DNA of 64,000 nt from Straminergon stramineum (Eukaryota; Streptophyta; Bryopsida; Hypnales; Calliergonaceae): positions 1,860,001 through 1,924,000 of the forward strand of contig OY987267.1 in the NCBI GenBank assembly GCA_963920665.1, in the 5' to 3' direction. A program made the translations under genes and the position numbers. Positions within the stretch are counted from its first letter, which is position 1; each line of letters begins with the position of its first letter. The notes under the pieces were generated by a model. It made no database searches. It saw only the letters and a list, made by a program, of their open reading frames with translations, and was not told the origin of the DNA. Shown piece after piece: positions 11,621 to 22,230 of the stretch.

Positions 11621-12294
11621 AGCCATCATACTCAACTCGCCCAGTGTCACACTCAAATTCCCTATAACTCTTCTAAAGTTGAAAGTTGCCATCCGCTTTA
11701 ACAAGATGTGCAATTGTGCACCACGTTTCAATCCATGTGCATACTTTTTGTGGACTCCGCCATTGTAAGGTACAGTAATGATAGACTTCATTAGAGGGAG
11801 TCACAGTTGATTTTCATGTCACTGTTCATCTACAGAGTGGACACCACTGTAACGCATGACAAGGAACCAATGAGGGCCTAATTTCATTAAAATCCATTGC
11901 GTCCTTCACCCCGGACATGCAGAGTAGCTGTAGGAGTTAATGTCGGGAATCTCAACAGATTCCACTGGCTTCAAGCACCAATTTGCGTAGTCTCAGAGTT
12001 GCTGAGAAAACAATTAGCCTCACGATAACACACTGGCTTTTAATTACCAACTAGAAACGAGTTCGATGACCACGAGCAAGCATGCAACGACCAAGCAGAA
12101 ACGATCGATCGAGCTCAAGAAACCTCAAATCGCAACTGTTACTTCCCCTGGTACTGCAGACTCATCTTCTTGCTCACAGTTTTTCAATCAATTATCATGT
12201 AAATTAAACAATGAAATGTACGCATAATGATTATCCAGAGATGGGATTTTGGGTTTGTGAAGGTGGAATATTGGTAGGTTGATTGCGATTGCGA
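11621..12294. other. Spacer between the duplicated segments
   Basis: This stretch is somewhat richer in GC than the flanking repeats and could contain transcribed sequence beyond the MATE gene. I see no supported open frame or RNA gene. Confidence 0.4.
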
Positions 12295-12460
12295 TTTCAC
12301 AGATTAGATTAGATTAGAAAAGCAAAGCTAGAGAGGTCAGATTTTGAAAGATTTTCTTTTCATATAGAATTGGGGTTGAATTGTAATACTCCAGATCCGA
12401 TACGGTATTGCATACGGCTCACAATTAGTGTATTCATAAGATATACCCTTCAGGGAATTT
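12295..12460 (+). repeat. Diverged direct duplicate, copy 2
   Basis: Second copy of the segment at 11466-11620. It begins after three short AGATT repeats (AGATTAGATTAGATTAG at about 12301) that are not seen in copy 1. Confidence 0.6.
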
Positions 12461-12769
12461 CTCATCTTCCTCACATTCAAAAATTGGGAGGAGGTGGAAT
12501 AAGTTTCAAAGCACCCACCACCGTTGCCCCATCCCTCTGAACCTCTCATTCAGTTCCACCATCGGAAGCACGCAACAGTTTCACCTCCTGCACTAATTTA
12601 AAAGCTTGGCCCGAAACCCACCAACGTCGTAATTAACCCTAAACCGCTTCACAAAAAACCCACAAATTTTTCGTCGATGAAATTCCACCACCAAATAACA
12701 GAGAATTCAGTAATCGGAGTATTCCGAAATCATACAATTCCTGTATCGGAGATCTCAAAAATCGAAAGC

Positions 12770-12975
12770 AATCTACGAATTCTGGAATGCCTCGGGATCG
12801 TCTCTAACTTCGCCAGATTACAATTTTGTAATTGGAGAATTCATAAATGAATTTCGGAATACCTCGGGATCGTCGCCATCTTTGAGAGATTATAATTCGG
12901 TAGTCGGAGAAATTCAGAAATCGAAAGCAAATATCTATGACTTTTGGAATTCCTCGTGATCGATGCTGTCCTTGC
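12770..12975 (-). repeat. Three-copy repeat spanning the MATE stop codon and 3' region
   Basis: The motif GGAAT(G/A/T)CCTCG(G/T)GATCG occurs at 12784, 12856 and 12946 on the plus strand. Each is followed by related sequence containing a (GC/GA)GAGATT- or CCAGATT-type word, and two copies are preceded by AATCGAAAGCAA. The copy at 12946 lies inside the MATE coding sequence and encodes its last residues (around IDHEEFQKS). The other two lie in the presumed 3' untranslated region. Spacings are 72 and 90 bases. Confidence 0.7.
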
Positions 12976-14509
12976 GAGATTTCAGCGCCGGGATCTCCTC
13001 TTTCTGTTCATGGTTGGCATCGATGGGTAGGGTTGCTGAGGCTGACGAGTACACTCTCAGCAACGCGCTCTCCGCCATCTGCTGCCAACTCGTCATGCAT
13101 GTCAAGATGAAGAGCGTGACCGCTTGCGTGACAATCCCCATAATCATCCCTAACCACAAGCCCCTCCCTTTCAAATCATACACAAACGCGAGCGTGATCG
13201 CCGCCGGTAACCCCACGATGTAATACGCGCCCAGATTCGCCGCCGCCCCGAACGCCTGCCGCCCACACCCCCTCACCACGCCCGACAGCACGCCTTGGAT
13301 TGAGTCCATGATCTGCATCGTAGTCAGCAACGGGATGCACCTCGCGACGTAATCAATAACTTCTGGCTCGTTCGAAAAAACTTTCCCCCATTGATGCCGC
13401 ACTGAGAACAAAAGAGTCGCCATGAGCAACCCCTCCACGATTCCAAAGGAAACTGCAATTATCGCTGAGCCTTTCGCCGCTTGCGGCCGCCCTGCGCCCA
13501 GCTCGTTCCCCACGCGCGTGCTCACCGCGGCGCCGATGCCGAACGGAATCATGTAGCACAATGCGAGCGTGGTGAGGCAAATCGAGAGCGTGGAGGTTTC
13601 CAGCTGCGGATTCGGGAGCAACCCCGACAGCAACACCAAGGCCTCGAACGACCAATACTCCAAGCAGATCATAAGCGTCGACGGAATGGCGAGCTTGAAG
13701 AAATTCGGCAAATCGTTGAAAGCCTCGCGTGAGAATCTCGTCCACGTCCTCTTACAAGTCGCGGAGTGCTTTATGTAGAGCGTGAGAAACAAGACGTTCA
13801 GCCAGTTGGAGACGCTGGTCGCGATCGCCGCGCCGCGGTAGCCCACACCCAGCTTGAAGATGAGAAGGTAACAAAGGGGAATATGCAGCCCAAGGGTGGT
13901 AGCGGAAAAGAGCGCCATGGGCAGCACCACGCTCTGCGCTTGCAGAAACTTCACCAACGGTTGCAACGTCGCCATGCCGAAGAGCGACGGGATGAGGTAG
14001 CGCGCGTATAACCCTGCGAGCTCGGCGATTTGCGCATTTTGCCCAAGAGCCATAAGAAGCGCATCCATGTTATACCAAACCACTGCAACTGGGATGCACA
14101 CCAGGTTCAAAACGAAAATCGCGCGCTGCATGTAGATACCCAGCATGTGGAACTGCTTGGCGCCGAAGGCTTGCCCGCACAGCGTGTCGAGCGCCGAGGC
14201 CAGGCCGAACAGGAGACTGGTGCCCGTGACGCCTGCGAATGAGCTCGCGATGGACGCGGACGCCAGCTCGAGTTCGCCCAAGTGGCCCACGAACATGACG
14301 GACACCACAATCAGAAGGTACTGGAGAAGCGCAACGCACACCATCGGGCCTGCAATGAGGATCTGCTTGCGAGCCTCGCCCCAGATCCATTCGGGAGTGC
14401 AGGCGATGGACTCGTCGCGGCGGCTCACGGAGCGCGTGACGCCGTTGGCGAAGGTGAATATGTGCGACTGCGGCGCGGGAAGAAGCGGTTCACTGGGGTT
14501 CCCGTCCAT
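12935..14509 (-). CDS. MATE (DTX-type) efflux transporter, intronless
   Basis: One uninterrupted frame of 524 codons encodes a multidrug and toxic compound extrusion protein. Such plant DTX carriers use a proton or sodium gradient to move organic cations, phenolics or alkaloids across the plasma or vacuolar membrane; the substrate here cannot be told. The N-terminal 40 residues are hydrophilic, then about twelve membrane segments follow in two halves (roughly 45-265 and 275-500). Family hallmarks are visible: VGHLGELELA at 74-83, ALDTLCGQAFGA at 106-117, and in the second half FGIGAAVSTRVGNELGAG. The C-tail is hydrophilic and its last residues come from a repeat continuing downstream. Length fits the family (450-550). 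GC content is far above that of the flanks. The start is the first ATG before the conserved part. It appears intact, and the lack of introns occurs in several DTX subclades. Confidence 0.95.
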   Translation of the reverse strand: MDGNPSEPLLPAPQSHIFTFANGVTRSVSRRDESIACTPEWIWGEARKQILIAGPMVCVALLQYLLIVVSVMFVGHLGELELASASIASSFAGVTGTSLLFGLASALDTLCGQAFGAKQFHMLGIYMQRAIFVLNLVCIPVAVVWYNMDALLMALGQNAQIAELAGLYARYLIPSLFGMATLQPLVKFLQAQSVVLPMALFSATTLGLHIPLCYLLIFKLGVGYRGAAIATSVSNWLNVLFLTLYIKHSATCKRTWTRFSREAFNDLPNFFKLAIPSTLMICLEYWSFEALVLLSGLLPNPQLETSTLSICLTTLALCYMIPFGIGAAVSTRVGNELGAGRPQAAKGSAIIAVSFGIVEGLLMATLLFSVRHQWGKVFSNEPEVIDYVARCIPLLTTMQIMDSIQGVLSGVVRGCGRQAFGAAANLGAYYIVGLPAAITLAFVYDLKGRGLWLGMIMGIVTQAVTLFILTCMTSWQQMAESALLRVYSSASATLPIDANHEQKEEIPALKSRKDSIDHEEFQKS

Positions 14510-15600
14510 GGCTGCAAACTCTCAATACCAATCCTTGTACCCAAGGTGATGAACCAAGATGTTGCCTCCAATTATTACCCTTCACCACAGCAAACCACAG
14601 CCCATGTCAACAACGTCATTCTAATCTCCATCAGAATTGAAACACCAAGAACAGCACTAATATCATTTGCAAACAAAGTTAGGGGAGACAATTTGCAAGT
14701 TCTAAATTCAACCTAGTAGCAGAGAATTTGTAAATTATCAAACCTCCTCGTCACAGTAGGTGGATCCGCTCCAGGCAACAGAACCGACTAATTTTATTCC
14801 CTGTGAAGCCGAACTCAATTGCCAAGGAAAGAATTGCGCAATTCCCATCAACCGCCACAGAATTTGCTAAACTTATTTCCTAAACTTTTGCACAACCTAA
14901 ACCTCATTTTTCGGTAAACTCGAGACACAGCGTTCAAAAGCGAGAGTAGTAACGAATCCAGTCACAGGTTTACTCACAGAGTTGCCCTTGCATTCAACAC
15001 AACTTCACAACATGATTGACGCCCACAATCAATCGTTTCTACTTCCTCACTAACAAACACATCAAAAGAGGATTGAATCATTGTACTGTACAATTAGAGT
15101 TTGTAGCTAGGTGACGACGATTTCCCAACAAGTCGCCCTTGCGCCCAACCTAGATTAAGCTTCCTCCTTGACAATCAACGGAAGTGGCCTGTAAACTGAT
15201 AAGTGAGGTACCATGCTAGAAATTCCGCTGCACTTCAAGAGGATGAGAGATGCGAGAATCTGGCAAGAGTAAGGATCAAGGAGCCGCCAAGAATGTAGCC
15301 AAAGGCAAATAAGGTGGCCACTGAGGAGTGAGGGCGGAGGGCCTTGAGCTTCAAGCTAAAGCGGTTTATGGAGGGGCGATTGGAGGAGCAGAAGGTGCTG
15401 CGCAGCTCTAGTGGTTACCTCCAAGTGTACCTCCAGGGGGAGGATCAGAGGGAAAAGTCCAGTCCAGTAACGTACGTTAAGAATTTCTTTCCCAAGGTGA
15501 ATCACAACAGAAACTGCAGTACAATAAGTTACTGTACTGGAGGAACTCTTTAAAAGGCCCTGTAACTTTCGCTCAAAATTCATCAAATCAGAAGCTGGAA
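14510..15600 (-). promoter_or_regulatory. Presumed 5' untranslated region and promoter of the MATE gene
   Basis: The kilobase upstream of the MATE start is less AT-rich than the spacers and holds no credible gene. The small frames at 14282-14716 and 15344-15553 are not protein-like. I see no clear TATA box at a fixed distance, and a leader intron cannot be excluded. The transcription start cannot be placed from sequence alone. Confidence 0.4.
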
Positions 15601-16107
15601 AGTGCGGTGGAAAGGGCCAGCATCATAAAAGTATCATTGGGCCAGATTAATTTTGATGCCAGTTTGACAGCAGACGGACTGAGGCCATCTCAGTGTCATT
15701 TTTCCAATCATTTTATTAGTCTCAATTGGCACTCATAGGTTGGCAGTACATTAACTTGATAGTGTTTTGATGCACCATTTTCACTCGTCAGGGTTTTTTT
15801 TCACTTTTGGTGAAGTGCCACAGTGCCGATATTAGATGTTGCAGTGGTGCTCTAAATTTCAACATTCATCCACATATTGGATAGAAAATATCACATTAGC
15901 ACATATTACATGTTCATAATTATGTTTTCATCCATAATCTGGCAATTTCATCCAAGATTCTTTTTTAATTTGAAGTTTTTTGGCAATTTCATCCAAGAAT
16001 TTACTATATATGTTCTACAGGCTTGGTGTGGGACCTATTATTTTGGTGCAAATTGACAACAAATTGCCGGAAAAAAAAACATTAATTCACACTTCTCAAA
16101 GTTCTAG
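15601..16107. other. AT-rich spacer
   Basis: No gene or clear repeat is seen. A short phrase, GGCAATTTCATCCAAGA, occurs twice (about 15942 and 15980). Confidence 0.5.
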
Positions 16108-16550
16108 ATGATAGAGGATTGACCCCCCTCATTGCCCCAACCAAGGGTAGTTGTAAGAATTTTCCCTATTTTTGTTTTAAACCTGGAGTTTATTCTGAGA
16201 AGAAACCAAGAACAAATGGCAGAAGCCAAAGGCAGAGCCCTAGAGAAAGAGTGAATGAACCTAAAACACGAAACAACATGAAGAATGCTAATCTACACAA
16301 ATGACCTATGCATGAAGCACTTCAAGTTCCAATTAATAGCCATGCCCTACCAAGTAATAGCAATTTTCCCTTATTTTGTGCAGTGTAAATTTTGTATTTC
16401 TTCACCTCCCCAAGTAATTTTTTTGGCCTCTAATTGCATATATATGAATTCAAAATTTGCAAATTTGATAATAGATTGTAAATAAAAAAATTCCAATGTT
16501 CTTTCCATGCTTAAAATATAGGGTAATAAGGGGGTCAATCCTCCGTGGCC
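16108..16550. mobile_element. Possible MITE with GAGGATTGACCCCC inverted ends
   Basis: GAGGATTGACCCCCCTCATTG at about 16112 faces its near complement AGGGGGTCAATCCTC at about 16528. A related end, GGGGCAATGAAGGGGTCAAT followed by CCTCC, occurs at about 36834, so this is a dispersed end sequence. The segment of about 440 bp between them is AT-rich with no gene. Target duplications were not found, so the element class is open. Confidence 0.45.
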
Positions 16551-16589
16551 CCTATCCCCCTCCCTTGAAAGATTGACATTAGGAAAAAT

Positions 16590-17065
16590 TGACCACTCTA
16601 AACAATATTGTCAGGGATCACTTTCAATATTGTCGTAGACGCTTAACAATAGAGTATTGATGCAACATTGAAGCAATATTGAGCATTTTATGTATGATAG
16701 CAATATTGTAGCTATATTGAATGGATATTAATAAGTATTCTACTTTACAATATTAGATCAGTAATGATACTTACATATTGCAATATTGCAAAATTGTACT
16801 TTTAAATGGTGAATTCATACGTTTTTTAAACTGCCACCATACTAAATGCATCCTAATGGTAATATAAAAATAATTATTTTGCAACACTACATTCTTTTAG
16901 TGAAGTATACATTCTATTCACTTCAACAATATTGCGACAATGTCAAATAGGTATGGAGCAGTTTGAAGATTTCAATACTATAATTAATATTGATATCATA
17001 TTTCTTGTTAATTGTTGCAATATTGCAGATTCACAGATTTGGTATATTGTTGCAATGAATTTTCA
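16590..17065. repeat. Cluster of CAATATTG palindromes
   Basis: The 8-base palindrome CAATATTG or a one-base variant occurs about nine times within 470 bases (for example near 16600, 16626, 16674, 16709, 16782, 16926, 17020 and 17065). A weaker cluster of CAATACT/CAATATT lies at 32330-32590. The arrangement resembles the subterminal repeats of a DNA transposon, but no ends were identified. Confidence 0.6.
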
Positions 17066-17579
17066 ATATTGATACTCACATGTTTCTATAATAAGGTAGT
17101 TCAACGAGTATCTTTTTGTAATAGTTTATTTATTTTCTTATGAGAATATTTAGATGAATCCACTAGTATATTTATATGGATTTGAACTTTCAAAACTCTT
17201 GAAACCATTGCTTCAAAGAAGGTAAATTAGAATCCAAATATCCAAGATTCAAAAACATTTCAATTCAAAAACTTTATGTATGTAATACTCAAAAATGCAC
17301 ACTTGCAAATGCATACAACATACACTTTCTTCTTTGCAATTTCTAGAAACACTACTCTACAATACACCACTCTTTTTACAAACATTATAATTCAACCAAA
17401 ATAGTGTTACTACTACTACTATTGCTATTGTACATAAAGCACAATGAACTAATCCAAAATATTGCATATTTTATAACATCAAAATCAATTGGCTTCCCAC
17501 ATGATATACAACAACTTGGTTTCAACGTATTCCCCTGCACAGATGAAATAGTGGAGGTGAGAGCACCAAATAAACTTTC

Positions 17580-19620
17580 AACTTGGTGTTTTGATAGAGT
17601 TTAGACTAGACCAAATTACAACAAACCATGAAGCCCAAAGATGCTGAAATTTGTTGACCTGTACTGAATCAACTCTGGCAACACATTCATCAGGTAGCTT
17701 TAAGAAACAAGGGTTGGGCACCACTCCATTACAACCTACTTTCCAGAAACAAAGTGCAAACAACAAAAGATTAGGTTGTATGACTGTTCTACATGCATGA
17801 CATGAGCATGTAAAGAAGTAATGTTCTGGCAGAGTTGCAGCCATACATGTCTTTCCCTGCGACTCATTTCTCCAACCTGCACAAGTGTTATGAAATTTGT
17901 CACATCCTAAAAATATTTGAAATTGACAACGTCAATATCAATGGGTCACAGTGGAAGTTATTCAAAACATGAGAAAAAGAAATGGTTAGGTACACTCACT
18001 TGAGGTCCATAACACAACTTTAGAAGAGTACCACCTTGAATAGGTACTAAAGTTCGAACTTTGACGTGTCCATTCTTGAATGCTGGATGCATGCACATTG
18101 GTACTGCATGAATGGTTCAACTTACTACCTAATAAATATATTCTTTGGGCAAGGTTCACCAGAAACATTCACCATTCATTTCCTATTAGTGATGCTACAT
18201 CTATAGAGCTATTAAAATTTCTAATAAGCATCATTTGCCTAGTGAACATGCAAAATTAGATGTGGAGTTGGGGAGTAGTACCTGCTCCACCAATGTTAAT
18301 AAAAATTTGTCAATGTTGCTTTGTAGACCTTGGATGCTTGAAGATGCTCCATTAGCATCAAGGTGAACAACAAATATTCCCATTGCATTGGCATGTACAA
18401 CAGCTAATTAAGTATACGAGCTGTACAACAGCAAAGCTTATAAATTAGAAACACATTTACTCCCATTAGATTGAATGTCCATCTTGATGACAAGATAAAA
18501 TAAAAGTATCGTTGCTTAAAACTTCATCCAATCTTTACAAAATATCACTATTCATACCTTAGCGGCAAAGTCTCCCACCGTTTGTTTGATACTGTTCGCA
18601 GTATACGAAGAGAGACAATTTGCAATTACCATTGCCAGGACATACAAGTCCACCTTTGCTCCAGCACTCAGTTCTTTGTAGTGGTGGCACAGCTCATAGA
18701 GCTGCAATTGTCAAACGAAGTCATGAGCCTGGTGGCACTTTTGATGGTCAACAATAAAATCTCCGTGACATTTTAAGCATACCAGAAACTTCAAAATTAT
18801 TGGCATATTCACTACAACTATATACTTAAAAGATTCTCATCGCTGTATCTCTTGACCAAAAGTGCATTGCCATGACTTCGGATAACCCCTGTGCGTCAGA
18901 GGGGATGTTTTTTGGATGCTGAAAAAATAAGATTTGTAGAATATCAAGTTCATCAAGTATTATAATCTCAAAATCTGCACGGTGGATTCTCTTATAAATT
19001 GTAGATTTGCACTCACCAGTAAGTTGGCTTCAAATCTCAACCATGAAGCTTTCAGTAATTGAGTAGTTCTCAAATTATTTTGGATTCTCTAGATCCATCA
19101 AAAAAAAGCTCCTCGTTTATGCTGTTCTCTTTGAGACACTTAGGGGATAAGCAAGCGCACAGCAAGAACTGCATTGGTAGGAAGAATGGAAGACCAGCTC
19201 GCACCTCCACACTCATGCATGTGTTCACCTTTGCATCTTTGGCCGTCAGAATCCAGGCTATGCTCTTCACAGGCAGCACTCCGGCAATCCTCATGACAGT
19301 ACAGTCCAACGGTATGGTACATGCTTTGCAAGCCAGGGGGTCAGGAGGCAGCGGCTCAAAGCAAAAATAGCAGTGCTTATTGCGGTATCCCTTCAATGTG
19401 AGCTGCATCCACCACCAAGGTTGTGATTTTGACTAAATTGCAGAGATGCATAGGATTCATGAGACTTGGTCATGTTTCCATTGAAAATAAGTCTCACATA
19501 GCCCAACACAAGTTGAAGAAATTGAAGGTGGTGTCTGTTTAGAACACTCCTTGAAAGGCAGCTTCTCTTCATGCAGATATGAACAACTTGAACCTCAAAT
19601 CTTCTAAACTTCACACAAAC
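17580..19620 (-). pseudogene. SET-domain methyltransferase pseudogene with MYND-like zinc finger
   Basis: Scattered minus-strand exons match the plant SET/MYND (SMYD-like, often TPR-containing) protein methyltransferases. First comes a zinc-finger part (19130-19400) with CYFCFEPLPPDPLACKACTI, which must shift frame to continue as YCHEDCRSAAC and HMHECGGASWSSILP. A clean exon at 18558-18701 (48 codons, AG before and GTATGA after) reads LYELCHHYKELSAGAK onward. The next exon (about 18290-18416, NAMGIFVVHLDANG) is out of phase with it. The SET core NHSCSTNVHA lies near 18106-18117, then another shift precedes VRTLVPIQGGTLLKLCYGPQ. A last shift precedes the post-SET cysteines HYFFTCSCHACRT at about 17800. 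At least three frame breaks make this a pseudogene, unless assembly errors are to blame. No complete 5' part was found. Confidence 0.7.
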
Positions 19621-20560
19621 AAATCATAACAAGTAAGGGCCTGAATAATATTTCCTTTTCATTGTTGATAAGAAAACTTTGCTGGGCGAGTTGGGTTTTT
19701 AAAACTACCAATTTGAAACAACCTTTTCATAGATAAAAATTGATTCCTTTATAAGCTCTTCAACCTGATGTGGTGCCCTTTGAGGGTTTCATACATCTCT
19801 CATCAACACTCTCAATGTGATTGTATTTAAAACTTCAACTAAACAGAACATAAATTGTCAATTTCTTTGAACTGACATTCTTTCCATTGGCACTATTTAA
19901 GGTAGATGCCCTGAAATATAAAGCTTACACTAGTCCTAATTATACCCGAGTAGCCTGGTATGGAAATCGGACGCACCTTGAACCAAGTATGACCATTTGT
20001 GCGCCTGGCATGGAAATCCATGCGCTGCGATCCATATTCTTGATTCTCTAACGACATACTGAAGACTTGTTCTCTTATATAGACTCAAGAAAAAATACCT
20101 TCCAATCTGAAACAAAACAAACTTGATGGACAACTTCAATGCTGAAGAGATCTTGTAGTAGCACACGACATGAATTACAAGACGCGCAAGGTGGCGGGGA
20201 TGAATTCAGAGCTTAGGATCAGCACAGGGTACAAACAAACTACACTAAATAGTGAAATTAGGTTGCCCCACAACTAATTTCTTCACATTTGACACTATAT
20301 AAATATTTACTATTATTTTACAGGAATACACTACTTTTGATTTATGTACAGTACTGCTCTAATGGGACTTGTAAACCTCCACATGTACAAATGAAAATAT
20401 TTGTAGAAGAATTTGTTGACTTTAGTGGCTTGTAATGGAGCTTTTAGGGGTAAGGCAACCTAATTATTGAAGCAACCTAATTTCACTATTTAGTATACTT
20501 TGCTCGATGAAACTAGCAGCACAAATGTGTCTGCACCATGGATCAACAATGCGGATTGTA
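19621..20560. other. Spacer, possibly with remnants of the SET pseudogene 5' end
   Basis: A 76-codon minus-strand frame at 19936-20166 overlaps a somewhat GC-richer patch (19940-20050), but no family could be recognised. Nothing else is supported. Confidence 0.4.
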
Positions 20561-21097
20561 CATTAGAAAAAATTTCAGCCCTCAAAGGGGCTGCTTCCCT
20601 TTGAGAAGTTCCCCTCAAAGGAACGCACAGCCCCTTTGAGGAATAGTGGTCACTATTCATCATCAATGATGAATAGTGCCAAAATAAAAAAATATTAAAA
20701 AAATATTTAAATATTTAAAAATATTTAAAAATGTATATTTTTTAATTTAAAAATATTTAAAAATATTAAAAGAATAAAAAGAATAAAAAGAATATTAAAA
20801 TAATAATAGCAATCTGACGTGGTCGCACTAATGCCACATCAGATCTCACAATTTTGTAATTTTGAATTTATTTCAAGATTAATGTTTTATTTTTTAAAAT
20901 ATTTTTTTAATTCTTAAATTGAACTGTCCCGCATGAATGAGGCTCTGCAGTTCGCTGGCCGGGGAAAAAAAAAAAAAAACTTTTTTTTTTTTTTTTTTTT
21001 TTTTGTTTTCGAATTTTTTTTTTTCGGCCACAGTTCCCTGCCGTTCCCTGCTGTCCAGGACTCACAGCCCCTTAGAGGGTTCATATTTTTTCTAATG
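20561..21097. mobile_element. MITE with CATTAGAAAAAAT inverted ends (537 bp)
   Basis: The left end CATTAGAAAAAATTTCAGCC and the right end (complement CATTAGAAAAAATATGAACC) form an inverted repeat of about 33 bases that includes CCTCAAAGGGGCTG against CCTCTAAGGGGCTG. The interior holds AAATATTTAAA repeats, a poly-A next to poly-T stretch (about 20965-21023) and the inverted pair CTGACGTGG / CCACATCAG. The ends resemble those of the 255-bp family at 38.4, 40.9 and 50.4 kb. No protein is encoded. The flanking three bases (GTA and GCT) do not match. Confidence 0.75.
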
Positions 21098-21239
21098 GCT
21101 TACAAGTGACCACATTGACATTGACAACGTTGATTAAGAGTGTTTGATTTTTTCTTAAGATTAAATGAAGATCGACAGCACTGGGAGGGAAATCCATATT
21201 GATCAATGAGGTGAATCTTCTAAAGTGCATATGGGGGTC

Positions 21240-22230
21240 CCAAGGTCCCTGTGGCTTTTTCTTAACCCCAAAGGTTTTGTGATTATATTTTCACTGAAAA
21301 TGCTCTAAAACTACCATTTTTAGTAAAATGACCAAATCTTTGGAATTTTTTTTGACATATGTAACCATAGGATCTTGTGGTATGTTGACTTTAGAACATT
21401 TGGTAAAAATTTCTGAAATTTCCACCCTATGGATTGCCAAATATAAGCATTGAAATTCATTGAAACCATTTTTATGGCCCTGTAAAAAAGAGGGCAGCCG
21501 CACTTCACAAGCTCACTTTTCTATGAAAAAATGTCCCAAATGGTAGTGCTTCACTCGATTCTTTTTTGTAGACAAGTTGGACACATTCTTGAAAAATTTC
21601 AAATCATTTGGAATTATACAACATGTAGGGAAAAAATAGTAAATATGCAATAGTAGAGAATGATTTAAAATATTAAATTGTTAAGAGTTTAATTGTAGAA
21701 TTCAAAAATGCCAATCCCAATGGTTTCAATGTTTTAATACACACTCTACATCCTAGGATTTTATTTTTTTCAAAAATATTGAAAATTGAATAAGTTAAAG
21801 GACTTTATAGTTTATTTTGGAATAGAGAATCCATAAGTGCCCATAAACAAAAAATCCTCATAAATTTTGACTTGTTCATCAAAATGGAATGATTCAAAGA
21901 TTTTCACATATATATAACTCTAGAAACTCAATTTCAAATTTTTGTTTAAAAAGAAAAGTGGTTTTTTCGAATCTACCTAGATTGCTTGTTTATGGGGGAA
22001 AAAAATAAGATACTAGGCCATAGCTTTTGACTCATATTTTCAAATGTCATGAAATTTAGTGCATATGAAAGATATTCCTTGTCCCCATCTTCAATTAAAA
22101 TTTGGTCTAAAAATACAAAAATCTCTAGTCATTGGTACCTTCCCAAAATTCCTATGTAGCCAAAAAATACATGCTAGTCCTTTAGGAGGGTAATATAGAC
22201 CGGAAGAAACTATGTTCATTTGTATTGTAA
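21240..22230 (+). repeat. R1 repeat, tandem copy 1
   Basis: This is the first of two adjacent AT-rich monomers of about 1 kb. Anchors are GACCAAATCTTTGG at 21329, TAACCATAGGATCTTGTGGTATG, TTTCAAATCATTTGGAATTA, AGAGAATCCATAAGTGCCC and an end GTCCTTTAGGAGGGTAA. It aligns over its length with copy 2 and with 9.1-10.3 kb. No gene is supported. Confidence 0.8.

Noticed and set aside
13353..14390. Several frames opposite or overlapping the MATE gene
   Set aside because: GC-rich coding sequence commonly leaves long open frames in other frames; the MATE frame alone shows family motifs.
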